Shown here piece after piece: positions 28,038 through 37,439 of a DNA stretch of 64,000 nt. The stretch lies in assembly GCA_035541255.1 (NCBI GenBank), contig DATKNR010000030.1, forward strand, positions 1 to 64,000, in the 5' to 3' direction. Made by a program: the position numbers and the translations under genes. The notes beneath the pieces were generated by a model. That model was not told where the DNA came from. It did no database searches and worked only from the letters and a program-made list of their open reading frames with translations. Positions within the stretch are counted from its first letter, which is position 1. Each line of letters starts with the position of its first letter. This DNA is from JOPF136 sp035541255 (GTDB lineage: Bacteria > Acidobacteriota > Terriglobia > Acidiferrales > UBA7541).

Positions 28038-28870
28038 GAATGGTCGTAAAACTTGCGGGTGCGCTGCTGGAGGACGAAGCAACGGTCCGATCGCTCGCCG
28101 GGCAGATTGCCGAGCTCGCCGCGCGGCACGAGATCCTGGTGATCCACGGCGGCGGGCGCATCTTTACCGCCACGCTGGCGAAGATGGGCGTCGAGAGCCG
28201 CTTCCTCTCCGGACTGCGCATCACGGACCAAGAAACTCGCGACGCCGCAGTAATGGTCTTCGCCGGCCTGCTTGGGAAACGCCTGTCGGCGGCCATTTCC
28301 GCCGCGGGCCGACCGGCCGTGGGCATCTGCGCAGCCGATGCGCTGTGCTTTCAGGCCGAGCCCATGACGCTCGACGGCGCCTCGGCCGATCTCGGCTATG
28401 TTGGATACATCACGGCCGTGAACGCGGGCTTTCTCGAATCGCTCTGGCGCGTGGGCATCGTTCCTGTGGCGGCCTCGCTCGGAGCCGGCACCGATGGCGA
28501 ACTCTTCAACGTGAACGCGGACCATATGGCCGCCGCCTGCGCCGAATTTCTCGGAGCGGAGCGCCTCATTTACCTTACGGACGTCGCGGGAGTTCTGGAG
28601 GGCCAGGCCGTGCTGCCACACGTCCACGTGGACGACGTGGAGGAAATGATCCGAACGCACCGCGTAACCGGCGGCATGATTCTGAAACTCGAGGCCTGCC
28701 GCCGCGCCCTGGAGGGCGGTGTATCGGAAATTTGCGTCGTGGGTGGCTCCGGGCAGGGAACGCTGCTCGCTGCTGCAGACGGCGCTGCCTGCGGCACGCG
28801 GATTCTTCTCGGAGCATCAGAATCGCCCGAACCGGCAGCCGTTCGCTTCGCCGCGGGAGGCCTGGCATGA
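28034..28870 (+). CDS. argB: acetylglutamate kinase
   Basis: 278 aa amino acid kinase. ArgB phosphorylates N-acetylglutamate. Seen are the N-terminal VVKLAG phosphate-binding strand, VIHGGGR near residue 38, the substrate region GLRITDQET, the YLTDVAGVLE nucleotide motif and TGGMILKLEA, which binds the acetylglutamate and ATP side. Start ATG overlaps the argC stop; its own stop overlaps the start of argD. The lack of an N-terminal arginine-sensing helix suggests an arginine-insensitive type, with control resting on ArgR. Confidence 0.92.
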   Translation: MRMVVKLAGALLEDEATVRSLAGQIAELAARHEILVIHGGGRIFTATLAKMGVESRFLSGLRITDQETRDAAVMVFAGLLGKRLSAAISAAGRPAVGICAADALCFQAEPMTLDGASADLGYVGYITAVNAGFLESLWRVGIVPVAASLGAGTDGELFNVNADHMAAACAEFLGAERLIYLTDVAGVLEGQAVLPHVHVDDVEEMIRTHRVTGGMILKLEACRRALEGGVSEICVVGGSGQGTLLAAADGAACGTRILLGASESPEPAAVRFAAGGLA

Positions 28871-30246
28871 AGCGGGCCGCCTCGCGCACCGCGAGTTCGC
28901 CGGTCACCGGAGTCTCCGCTGCACTACGCGCCGAGGCCCGGCACCTGATGAACACCTACAAGCGTCCGCCGGTGGTGTTTACCCGCGGGAAGGGCTGCTA
29001 TCTGTACGATTCCGCCGGCCGCCGCTACCTCGATTTTCTGGGCGGCATTGCGGTGAATGCGCTGGGGCACGCCCACCCCCGCGTGGTAGCTGCAATTCGC
29101 CGCGAGGCGGGACGCGCCATCCACATCTCCAACCTTTATCACAACCCCTATCAGGGCCCGCTGGCCGCGAAATTGGCCAAATGGTCCGGGCTCGACCGCG
29201 TGTTTTTCACGAACAGCGGCACCGAAGCCATTGAAGGGGCATTGAAGCTCGCGCGCCTCCATGCGAGGAAGGCCGCGGGAACAGCCGCGCATCCTCCCCA
29301 CAAATTCCTGGCCCTCGAAAATTCATTTCATGGCCGCACGTTCGGCGCGCTCGGTATCACGTTCCCGGCCAAATATCGCGAGCCCTTCGCCCCGCTCGTT
29401 CCGGGCGTGGAATTCGTCCGCCGCAATGACGTGGACGACCTGGCGGCGAAATTTGACGGCTCGGTCTGCGCCGTCGTGTTGGAGACGGTGCAGGGTGAGG
29501 GCGGAATCTACCCGGTAAGCGAAACGTTTTATAAACTCGCGCGCCAGCTGGCCACGCGTCACGGCGCCGCGCTGATTGCCGATGAAATCCAGTGCGGCCT
29601 CGGACGTACCGGCCGGCCGTTTGCGTATCAGAAATTCGCCGCAGCGCCCGAAATGCTTCCCGACATCGTCACCGTCGCGAAACCGATTGCCGCGGGGCTG
29701 CCGCTGGGCGCATTTCTGGCCCGAGAGGAGTTTGCCCAGGCGTTCAGTCCGGGTGCTCACGGCACCACGTTTGGCGGCGGGCCGCTCATCTGCGCGGTCG
29801 CTCTCGAAGTGCTCTCCATTATCGAGGAGGAAAAGTTGATGGAGAACGCGCGGGAGCGCGGCGAAGAACTCTGCGTTGGCCTTGCAGAAATCGCACTGCG
29901 CTATGACGGCATCCGCGAAATCCGCGGGGAGGGCCTGATGATCGGGGTGGAGCTTGCGCACGATGGCGCACCCGCCGTGGAAGCCGCGCTCGCCGAGCGC
30001 TTGCTGATCAACTGCACTCACGACCGCACCCTTCGACTGCTTCCCGCGCTCAACATCACGCCGCGCCACGTGGCGGAATTCCTGGGCAAGATGGAACGCG
30101 CGCTCGTCCAATCGCGCCCGAAACCGCAGCTCCGGATCCCCGCCGGGGCGGTGACGGCCATGCAGAGTGCCTCCGTTCTTCCGCCGGTCGCAGCCCGGCA
30201 CGGCGGAAATGTTTTCGCAGCCGCGGCGCACGCGGAGAAAGGTTGA
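28867..30246 (+). CDS. argD: acetylornithine aminotransferase
   Basis: 459 aa class III aminotransferase that converts N-acetylglutamate semialdehyde to N-acetylornithine using PLP. Visible motifs: GKGCYLYDSAGRRYLDFLGG (start of the fold), FFTNSGTEAIEGALKLAR, the Asp in LIADEIQCGLGRTG and the PLP Lys in VTVAKPIAAGLPLGAF. It is about 50 aa longer than usual ArgD: an N-terminal extension of some 25 residues and a C-terminal tail of about 45 Ala/Pro-rich residues after the last helix. Starts inside the argB stop codon. Confidence 0.93.
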   Translation: MKRAASRTASSPVTGVSAALRAEARHLMNTYKRPPVVFTRGKGCYLYDSAGRRYLDFLGGIAVNALGHAHPRVVAAIRREAGRAIHISNLYHNPYQGPLAAKLAKWSGLDRVFFTNSGTEAIEGALKLARLHARKAAGTAAHPPHKFLALENSFHGRTFGALGITFPAKYREPFAPLVPGVEFVRRNDVDDLAAKFDGSVCAVVLETVQGEGGIYPVSETFYKLARQLATRHGAALIADEIQCGLGRTGRPFAYQKFAAAPEMLPDIVTVAKPIAAGLPLGAFLAREEFAQAFSPGAHGTTFGGGPLICAVALEVLSIIEEEKLMENARERGEELCVGLAEIALRYDGIREIRGEGLMIGVELAHDGAPAVEAALAERLLINCTHDRTLRLLPALNITPRHVAEFLGKMERALVQSRPKPQLRIPAGAVTAMQSASVLPPVAARHGGNVFAAAAHAEKG

Positions 30247-30250
30247 TTCC

Positions 30251-31192
30251 ATGGCCGTCGCTTCTATTGCCACCGCTTCGCCGCGCGATCTGGTGACCGG
30301 CGCGGAGTTCACTGCCGCGCAGCTCCACTCCGTGTTGCAGCTCGCGGCAGAGGTGAAGGCACACCCGGAACGCTTTCGCGGCGCGCTGAGCCGCCGCTTC
30401 CTCGCGTTGCTGTTCGAGAAGCCATCGCTGCGAACGCGGGTGTCGTTTGAAATCGGAATGCAGAGTCTGGGCGGCGGCTCCGTGTTTCTCGATTACAGCG
30501 CGGCGCGCATGAGCGAACGCGAAACGGTGAAAGATCTGGCGCGCAATCTGGAACGCTGGGTGGACGTGATCGCTGCCCGCACCTATCTGCAGAGCACGAT
30601 TGAAGAGCTGGCGGACAACGCAAAGATTCCCGTCATCAACGGGCTGAGCGACCGCTACCATCCCTGCCAGATCCTGGCGGATTTTCAGACGCTCGAGGAG
30701 CGCTTCGGAAACCTGCGCGGATTCAAACTGGCGTTTGTGGGCGACGGCAACAACGTTTGCCATTCGCTGTTGCTGGCCGGCGCCCGGCTCGGCGTGAACC
30801 TGAAGATCGCCACTCCGCCGAATTACAAGCCCGATCCCGCCATCGTGGCCGATGCCCGGCTGGCCGCAAAGGAGACGAAAGCGCGGATCGAACTGCTCGC
30901 CGAGCCCACCGAGGCAGTTTCCGGAGCGCAGGCGGTCTATACGGACGTGTGGGCCAGCATGGGACAGGAGCAGGAAGCCGCCGAGCGGGAAAAAGTATTC
31001 AGCCGCTATCAGGTGAACGATGAACTGATGGCCCACGCGCTGCCCGACGCCGTCTTCATGCACTGCCTGCCCGCGCACCGCGGGCAGGAAGTCACCGAGG
31101 CGGTGCTCGAATCGCCGCGCTCCATCGTGTACGACCAGGCGGAAAACCGCATGCACGCGCAGAAAGCGCTGCTGCTCACGCTGCTGGCCTGA
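30251..31192 (+). CDS. argF: ornithine carbamoyltransferase
   Basis: 313 aa. Transfers a carbamoyl group to ornithine to give citrulline. Carbamoyl-phosphate motif SLRTRVSFE near residue 60, the HPCQ motif near residue 137, and the ornithine-binding HCLPAHRG near residue 272 are all intact. Begins 4 bp after argD. Acts in the cytoplasm as a trimer in known homologues. Confidence 0.95.
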   Translation: MAVASIATASPRDLVTGAEFTAAQLHSVLQLAAEVKAHPERFRGALSRRFLALLFEKPSLRTRVSFEIGMQSLGGGSVFLDYSAARMSERETVKDLARNLERWVDVIAARTYLQSTIEELADNAKIPVINGLSDRYHPCQILADFQTLEERFGNLRGFKLAFVGDGNNVCHSLLLAGARLGVNLKIATPPNYKPDPAIVADARLAAKETKARIELLAEPTEAVSGAQAVYTDVWASMGQEQEAAEREKVFSRYQVNDELMAHALPDAVFMHCLPAHRGQEVTEAVLESPRSIVYDQAENRMHAQKALLLTLLA

Positions 31193-31222
31193 GCCGCCGG
31201 CGCCAATTTCGAGGAGAGCGAA

Positions 31223-32464
31223 TTGACGAAAACTTCAGGAAACCAGAAACCGTCCGTGCGGAAAGTGGCGCTGGCCTATTCCGGCGGACTCGACACATCC
31301 ATCATCATTCCATGGCTGAAGGAGAATTACGGCTGCGAAGTGGTGGCCATGATTGGCGACGTAGGGCAGCAGGAAGATGTGGAAGCCGCGCGGAAGAAAG
31401 CGCTGGCTACGGGCGCCTCCGCCGCGTTTATCGAAGATCTGCGCGAAGAGTTCGTGACGCAGTATATCTGGCCCACGCTGCGCGCCGGTGCCGTCTACGA
31501 ACACAGCTATCTGCTGGGCACATCGATGGCGCGTCCGGTGCTGGCCAAGCGCCAGGTGGAGGTCGCGCGCCGCACAGGCGCAGACGCCGTGTCCCACGGC
31601 TGCACCGGCAAAGGCAACGACCAGGTGCGCTTCGAACTCACGTTCAAGGCCCTGGCGCCGGACCTGAAAATCATTGCGCCCTGGCGGGAATGGAACATCC
31701 AGTCGCGCGAGGACGCACTCGACTACGCGCGCACCCACGGCGTGCCCGTCGAGCAGTCGCTGAAAAATATTTACAGCCGCGACCGTAACCTCTGGCACCT
31801 GAGCCACGAAGGCGGCGTGCTGGAAGATCCCGCCAACGAACCAGAGGAAGCGATGTGGCAGTGGATCACGGCGCCGGCGCGCGCGCCGGAAACCCCCGCC
31901 CAGGTGGAAATCGGGTTCGAGGAAGGCACGCCGGTCTCGATCGATGGCCGACGCGTGAGCGGAGTCGAGTTGATCGATCATCTCAACGCGCTGGCCGCAG
32001 CGCATGGTGTGGGCCGGGCGGACATCGTGGAAAACCGGCTGGTCGGCATGAAGTCGCGCGGAGCCTATGAGACGCCTGGCGGCACGCTGCTGGTACACGC
32101 GCACCGCGAACTGGAAGCTCTGTGCCTGGATCGCGAGACCGCGCATTTCTCTTCGCTGCTCGCCCAGCGCTACGCCGAGATGGTGTACTACGGCCTGTGG
32201 TTCACCGAATTGCGCGAATCGCTCGACGCGTTTTTCCGCCGCGCCCAGCAGCGCGTGACCGGCAGCGTCCGCCTGAAGCTGCATAAAGGGAACCTGACCG
32301 TCATCTCGAGGCACTCTCCGCTCTCGCTGTACCAGAAAGACCTGGCGAGCTTCACGATGGGACGCTATAACCCGCAATTCGCCGAAGGGTTCATCAACCT
32401 TTTCGCGCTGCCCGTGACCATGCCCGCGCCCGCGGCGAAGAGCGCCTCCGGGGAGAAGAAGTGA
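31223..32464 (+). CDS. argG: argininosuccinate synthase
   Basis: 413 aa. Joins citrulline and aspartate with ATP. The N-terminal ATP-binding motif LAYSGGLDTSI is intact, as are the SHGCTGKGNDQVRFE and YSRDRNLWHLSHEGG-type motifs. TTG start at 31223 with GAGGAGA nine bases upstream; the downstream gene begins inside its stop codon (GTGA). 30 bp after argF. Confidence 0.96.
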   Translation: MTKTSGNQKPSVRKVALAYSGGLDTSIIIPWLKENYGCEVVAMIGDVGQQEDVEAARKKALATGASAAFIEDLREEFVTQYIWPTLRAGAVYEHSYLLGTSMARPVLAKRQVEVARRTGADAVSHGCTGKGNDQVRFELTFKALAPDLKIIAPWREWNIQSREDALDYARTHGVPVEQSLKNIYSRDRNLWHLSHEGGVLEDPANEPEEAMWQWITAPARAPETPAQVEIGFEEGTPVSIDGRRVSGVELIDHLNALAAAHGVGRADIVENRLVGMKSRGAYETPGGTLLVHAHRELEALCLDRETAHFSSLLAQRYAEMVYYGLWFTELRESLDAFFRRAQQRVTGSVRLKLHKGNLTVISRHSPLSLYQKDLASFTMGRYNPQFAEGFINLFALPVTMPAPAAKSASGEKK

Positions 32465-33864
32465 CACCACCCACCGGCAAGATGTGGGGCGGCCGCTTCG
32501 ACGAGCCCCCCGATCGCGAGTTCTACGCTTTCCAACGCTCGTTGGGCTTCGACGCCGCACTCCTGCCTCAGGAGATTGCCGCCAGCCGCGCATGGGCCTC
32601 CGCGCTTGCCGGCGCCGGAATCCTGACCGCCACGGAGGCGGAAACGATCCGCAGCGCGCTGGAAGACATCAGCCGCGCAGCGCGGCAGGACGCCGCCGCT
32701 GTGACCGCTTCCGATGCCGAGGACGTCCACAGTTATGTGGAATCCGCGCTCATCGCGCGAGTCGGGGATCTGGGAGCGAAATTGCACACCGGCCGGAGCC
32801 GCAATGAGCAAGTGGCCACCGACCTGCGCCTCTATCTGCGCGCGGCAGCCCGCGACGCGCGCTCCGCGCTTGCCGCTCTGCTCGGCTCGCTTGTCGGCCT
32901 GGCACGACGGCACGAGCGCGCCGTTATGCCCGGCATGACGCACATGCAGCCCGCGCAGCCGATTTTGTTCTCACACTTCTTGCTCGCGCATGCGGAAGCT
33001 TACTTCCGGGATGTCGATCGCGTTGCGGACGCGGCGCATCAGGCCGATGCCTGCGTTCTGGGCTCCGGGGCACTCTCGGGCTCAGCATTTTCCATCGATC
33101 GCGCCGCCATCGCCCGGGAACTGGGCTTCGGCCGGATCACGGGCAACAGCCTGGACGCAGTAGGCGACCGCGATTTCGCCGTCGCCTATCTGTTCGCGCT
33201 CTCGCTCATTGCCGCCCATCTTTCAAGGCTGGCGGAGGATTTCATCCTGTTTTCTTCCGCGGCGTTCGGGTGGATTGAGCTTCCCGACGCGTATTCCACC
33301 GGCAGCAGCCTGATGCCGCAGAAGAAAAATCCGGATTGCTGGGAACTGATTCGCGGGAAGACGGGACGAATCTACTCCGCGTTATATGGCCTGCTCACAG
33401 CGCTCAAAGGCTTGCCTTCCAGCTACAACCGCGATCTTCAGGAAGACAAGGAGCCGCTGTTCGCCGCGCATCACGAGACGCTGGCCATGCTGCGCATTGC
33501 CGCGGGCGCAGTGGCCGCCACGCGTATCCGTGAAGACCGCATGCGCGCGGCTGCCGGGCCGGAACTGCTGGCCACCGAGGCCGCCGACTACCTGGTTCAC
33601 AAGGGCGTGCCCTTCCGGAAAGCGCACGAAATCGCCGGTCAGGTGGTGCGAGAGGCGGAACGCGCCGGCGTGCCGTGGACGGAACTGCCGCTCGAAACCA
33701 TGCGCCGATTCTCGCCGCTGTTCACCGGTGACTTGCACGCCTGCATCACGCTCGACGCCGCCATCGCGCGCCGCGATGTGCCCGGTGGCACGGCTCCGGC
33801 ACGCGTATGCCAGGCCATCCTCGATGCCGAAGCGCGGATTGCACGGCTGGAGGCAGCGGCATGA
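32461..33864 (+). CDS. argH: argininosuccinate lyase
   Basis: 467 aa of the fumarase/aspartase superfamily. Cleaves argininosuccinate to arginine and fumarate. The superfamily signature appears as STGSSLMPQKKNPD near residue 280, with the catalytic Ser in that loop; MWGGRFDEPPD begins the fold and HTGRSRNEQVATDLR and TPMQPAQPI-like (GMTHMQPAQPI) motifs bind substrate. GTG at 32461 overlaps the argG stop; ATGA overlap with the following acetyltransferase. Confidence 0.95.
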   Translation: MTPPTGKMWGGRFDEPPDREFYAFQRSLGFDAALLPQEIAASRAWASALAGAGILTATEAETIRSALEDISRAARQDAAAVTASDAEDVHSYVESALIARVGDLGAKLHTGRSRNEQVATDLRLYLRAAARDARSALAALLGSLVGLARRHERAVMPGMTHMQPAQPILFSHFLLAHAEAYFRDVDRVADAAHQADACVLGSGALSGSAFSIDRAAIARELGFGRITGNSLDAVGDRDFAVAYLFALSLIAAHLSRLAEDFILFSSAAFGWIELPDAYSTGSSLMPQKKNPDCWELIRGKTGRIYSALYGLLTALKGLPSSYNRDLQEDKEPLFAAHHETLAMLRIAAGAVAATRIREDRMRAAAGPELLATEAADYLVHKGVPFRKAHEIAGQVVREAERAGVPWTELPLETMRRFSPLFTGDLHACITLDAAIARRDVPGGTAPARVCQAILDAEARIARLEAAA

Positions 33865-34394
33865 GAATCCATCGCGCACGCCCTGGGGATGCTCCGTCCA
33901 TCGCCGCGCTGATCGCGGAGTACGCCGGGCAGGGATTGCTTCTGCCGCGCTCGCCGGAACAGATTCAGGCCACTATCGGAGATTTTCTGGTGGCCCGCGA
34001 CGGCACGCGAATGGTGGGTGCCGTGGCTCTCGAATATTACGGCGCGCGGCACAATGGCCTGGCCGAGATTCGCTCACTGGCGGTCGCCCCGGAGGCGCGG
34101 AGCGCAGGCCTCGGTGGCCGTCTGCTGGAAGCCGCGGTCAAACAGGCGCGCGGCGAAGGGGTGGCGCGAGTCTTCGCCGTTACCCGCTTCACGAAATTCT
34201 TTGAACGCCACGGATTTGCGCGTGTGCCCGCCGGCATGCCCGCGGAAAAGGTCGCACGTGATTGCGCCGCATGCCCGAAAGCTGCCGGCTGCACGCTCGA
34301 GGCTCTCTCGCGCGATCTGACTCCGTCATACGCAGCGCAACCGCTTCCCATATTTTCACCGGCCCGCCTCCGCCGCCAGGCCGTGCCTGCCTAG
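33861..34394 (+). CDS. argA: GNAT N-acetyltransferase, probable N-acetylglutamate synthase
   Basis: 177 aa GNAT-fold protein. The acetyl-CoA site is seen as VAPEARSAGLGGRLLEAAV near residue 75. The late FFERHGFARVP and a Cys-containing tail (DCAACPKAAGC) are features of the short N-acetylglutamate synthases found inside arginine clusters. It starts within the argH stop and precedes argJ by 4 bp. Because argJ could also make acetylglutamate, this enzyme probably primes the acetyl cycle. The gene symbol rests on fold and context and not on a diagnostic residue. Confidence 0.8.
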   Translation: MRIHRARPGDAPSIAALIAEYAGQGLLLPRSPEQIQATIGDFLVARDGTRMVGAVALEYYGARHNGLAEIRSLAVAPEARSAGLGGRLLEAAVKQARGEGVARVFAVTRFTKFFERHGFARVPAGMPAEKVARDCAACPKAAGCTLEALSRDLTPSYAAQPLPIFSPARLRRQAVPA

Positions 34395-34398
34395 TCGC

Positions 34399-35616
34399 AT
34401 GGAACCCGCACACCCGCTGCCTCGTGGCTTCCGGTTTGGCGGCACTTCCTGCGGATTGAAGCGCAGTGGCGCGCCCGACCTCTCGCTCGTCGTCGCCGAT
34501 AGTCCCGCGACCGTCGCCGCCGCTTTCACCTCCAACCGAGTGCAGGCAGCGCCCGTGGTGGTGTCGGCAGAACACGTCCGCCGCAGTGGTGGACGCATGC
34601 GCGCCATCGTGTTGAATTCCGGAAACGCAAACTGCTGCACCGGCGCAGCGGGGCTCGCGGCGGCGCGGCGAATGGCTCAGGCTGTCGCGGCCCGGATCGG
34701 CTGTCGCCGGGAGCAGGTTTTCGTGTGTTCCACCGGAGTAATTGGCGTGCCGCTGCGCGTGGAGAAAATCGTCGGGGCAATCCCCGCATTCGAGCCCGCC
34801 CTGGGCTCCGGACCGGCGGAGTTCGCAGCTTTTTCGCGCGGCATGCTCACCACGGATACACGGCCGAAGACGGCGGCCGCCACTCTGCGAATCGGCGGAA
34901 GCACGGTGCGCATCGCGGGATGCACGAAGGGCGCCGGCATGATTGCCCCGCAATTCCACCGGCCCCACGCCACCATGCTCGCCGTGATTCTGACGGATGT
35001 CGCCATCACTCCCGCGCTCGCCCGGCGGGCGCTGGCTGCGGTCATCGCGCCCACGTTCAACTCCATCACAGTGGACGGCGACACTTCCACGAACGACACT
35101 GTCGCGCTTTTCGCCTCCGGGGCCGGCGGGGGGCGCATCACCGGCGCGCGCAGCGCCGAATTTCTCCGCTTCGCTGCCGCTCTCGAAGGCGTGTGCCGTT
35201 CGCTGGCGCTCCAGATTGTGGCGGATGGCGAGGGGGCACACCACGTGATCGAGATTGACGTTCGCGGCGCGCCGGACGATCGCGGCGCGGCCGCGGTGGC
35301 GCGAACGATTGCGCACTCCCCGCTGGTAAAAACAGCTTTGGCCGGAGCGGATCCCAACTGGGGTCGCATCCTGGCTGCGGCTGGGCGCGCCGGAGTTGTG
35401 TTCCGTCCCGAGCGCGCGGCCATCTCGCTGGCGGGCATTCCCGTATTCCGCCGCGGCCGCCCGCTTCCATTCGACGAGAAGACCGTGCACGAGAGAATGC
35501 TCCAGCACGAATACACGATGCGTGTGGAATTGGGCGGGGGGCGCGGCCGTGCGCGCGTGTGGACCTGCGAACTCTCAGAGGGCTACGTACGCATCAATGC
35601 GGACTACCGGACGTGA
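34399..35616 (+). CDS. argJ: bifunctional ornithine acetyltransferase / N-acetylglutamate synthase
   Basis: 405 aa. Transfers the acetyl group from acetylornithine to glutamate, recycling it; bifunctional forms also use acetyl-CoA. The autocleavage and catalytic Thr is T192 in HATMLAVILTD, after the conserved KGAGMIAP. Later TVDGDTSTNDT and GADPNWGRI are intact. Last gene of the arginine cluster; the following gene is convergent. Which activity it has (mono- or bifunctional) cannot be read from sequence alone. Confidence 0.94.
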   Translation: MEPAHPLPRGFRFGGTSCGLKRSGAPDLSLVVADSPATVAAAFTSNRVQAAPVVVSAEHVRRSGGRMRAIVLNSGNANCCTGAAGLAAARRMAQAVAARIGCRREQVFVCSTGVIGVPLRVEKIVGAIPAFEPALGSGPAEFAAFSRGMLTTDTRPKTAAATLRIGGSTVRIAGCTKGAGMIAPQFHRPHATMLAVILTDVAITPALARRALAAVIAPTFNSITVDGDTSTNDTVALFASGAGGGRITGARSAEFLRFAAALEGVCRSLALQIVADGEGAHHVIEIDVRGAPDDRGAAAVARTIAHSPLVKTALAGADPNWGRILAAAGRAGVVFRPERAAISLAGIPVFRRGRPLPFDEKTVHERMLQHEYTMRVELGGGRGRARVWTCELSEGYVRINADYRT

Positions 35617-35626
35617 TGCAGCCGGG

Positions 35627-37237
35627 CTACCACTTCCAATCCTTGAATTGCTCACGCAGCCTCGACTTCATGAATTTTCCCACGGACGTGCGAGGAATGG
35701 CGTCCGCGAACTCTATGGCGTCCGGAAGCTGCCATTTCGCGAATTTTGTGGCCAGCAGCTCGGTCAACTCACGGCGCAAATCCTCGTCACCCAGGGTCGC
35801 AGTTTCCTTCTTCACCACGACGGCCAGTGGACGCTCCTGCCACTTGGGGTGCGGCAATCCGATGACCGCGGCCTCCTTCACTGCCGGATGGGCCATCAGC
35901 GCGTTTTCCAGAGCCACGGAACTGATCCATTCGCCTCCGGACTTGATCACGTCTTTCGTCCGGTCAGCGATGCGCACGTAGCCTTCGGGATCGATCGTGG
36001 CTACGTCGCCCGTGCGGAACCATCCGTCCGCAGTCCAGCGGTCCGCCGCTTCCGGCATGTTGTAATAACTTTCAGCCACGAACGGCCCGCGCACTTGGAG
36101 CTCACCGGACGTTTTTCCATCCCACGGCGCTTCTCCTTCCAGCGACATCACCCGCGCGTCCACCAGCGGAAAGGGGATGCCCGCCAGTGCGCGAAGCCGC
36201 AGCTTCTCGGCCTCGGGCAGACCGGCCAGAGTGCTTTTCACGTACGCCGTTGTCCCCGCAGGGGTCATTTCCGTCATGCCCCACGAACAGCGCACGTTCA
36301 TTCCGAGTGTGTTGCAGCGTTCCAGCAGGGCTTCCGGAGTGGCCGCACCGCCGGATGTTCCGCGGAAGCCCGCCGGAAGTCTCCACCTGCCGGGATGCGC
36401 TTCGAGTTGTTCGGCAATGCCCATCCACACGGTGGGCACGCCAGCCGCGTAGGACGTCCGCTCGCCGTCGATCAAATCGAGCAGGCTCGCTCCATCCAGA
36501 TACGGCCCGGGGAGCACCACCTTCGTCCCCAGCATCGTGGCGGCCTGGGGCAATCCCCAACAGTTGGCGTGGAACATGGGCACGACCACCAGGGCGCAGT
36601 CCGCCTGGCTAAGCCCGAAGCCTTCCTCGAGCGCCACGGCAAGTGAATGCAGCACAAGCGCGCGGTGCGAGTAGGCCACGCCTTTCGGATGGCCCGTGGT
36701 GCCGCTGGTGTAGCACATGGCCGCAGCTTCATTTTCGTCCACGTCGGGGTAGCGGAAATCGGGGGCGGGCTCGATGAGCAAGTCTTCATAGTTGTTCCAT
36801 CCCGGCGGGACAGGACTTCCGGAGGTGGGCACCACCCATACGCGCTCCATGGGACATTGTGGCCGGAATTTCTCGTAGCTCGGCACGAGTACGTCGTCAA
36901 TGATCAGGAAGCGGTCGCCGGCATGTCTTGCGATCTGCGTGAGCTCGTCGCCGGAAAGACGCAGGTTCAGCGTGTGCACTACGCCGCCGGCGGCAGGCAC
37001 GCCGAAATAGGCCTCCAAATGTTCCCGGTGATTCCAGCACAGCGTGGCGACGCGGTCGCCGCGCTTCAGGCCCGCGCGCAGCAGCCCGGCGGCGAGTGAG
37101 CGCGATCGGTGGTAGAGGTTGCCGTAAGTCGAACGCTGCAGCGAGCGGTCGGGCCGTCGCGATATGATTTCTACTTTCTGAAAATATTTTCCCGCACGCT
37201 CCAGGATGGAGAAGAGCGTGAGCGGATACGACATCAT
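35627..37237 (-). CDS. long/medium-chain acyl-CoA synthetase (AMP-forming)
   Basis: 536 aa ANL-superfamily ligase that activates a fatty acid via acyl-AMP to the CoA thioester. The P-loop-like motif CYTSGTTGHPKGVAYSH lies near residue 180; further motifs are WGMTEMTP, GWFRTGDVATIDPEGY and the C-terminal Lys region DVIKSGGEWISS. Length fits the AlkK-like medium/long-chain branch. Two adjacent ATG codons at 37237 and 37234 are likely starts; an ATG at 37249 is possible. It is convergent with argJ, with only 10 bp between them. Confidence 0.9.
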   Translation of the reverse strand: MMSYPLTLFSILERAGKYFQKVEIISRRPDRSLQRSTYGNLYHRSRSLAAGLLRAGLKRGDRVATLCWNHREHLEAYFGVPAAGGVVHTLNLRLSGDELTQIARHAGDRFLIIDDVLVPSYEKFRPQCPMERVWVVPTSGSPVPPGWNNYEDLLIEPAPDFRYPDVDENEAAAMCYTSGTTGHPKGVAYSHRALVLHSLAVALEEGFGLSQADCALVVVPMFHANCWGLPQAATMLGTKVVLPGPYLDGASLLDLIDGERTSYAAGVPTVWMGIAEQLEAHPGRWRLPAGFRGTSGGAATPEALLERCNTLGMNVRCSWGMTEMTPAGTTAYVKSTLAGLPEAEKLRLRALAGIPFPLVDARVMSLEGEAPWDGKTSGELQVRGPFVAESYYNMPEAADRWTADGWFRTGDVATIDPEGYVRIADRTKDVIKSGGEWISSVALENALMAHPAVKEAAVIGLPHPKWQERPLAVVVKKETATLGDEDLRRELTELLATKFAKWQLPDAIEFADAIPRTSVGKFMKSRLREQFKDWKW

Positions 37238-37439
37238 GGTTCCGCGCATGGGTTGCCCGCCTCACGAGGCGCGTACTTCGGCCCCGGAGCGTGGAGATAC
37301 TAGCATTACCCGCAATGCGCGCGGCCAAGTCTGACCAGAGAGATGCTCCGCCCGTCGCATGCGAGGCCATCATCGGAAATAACTTTCCGGTGTACACTCG
37401 CGGTTGTAGCGGATGGCTCGTACCAGCTGGGGAGGCTAT

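Noticed and set aside
34189..35508. 439-codon minus-strand frame opposite argJ
   Set aside because: argJ on the plus strand is fully motif-supported and lies in the arginine cluster.
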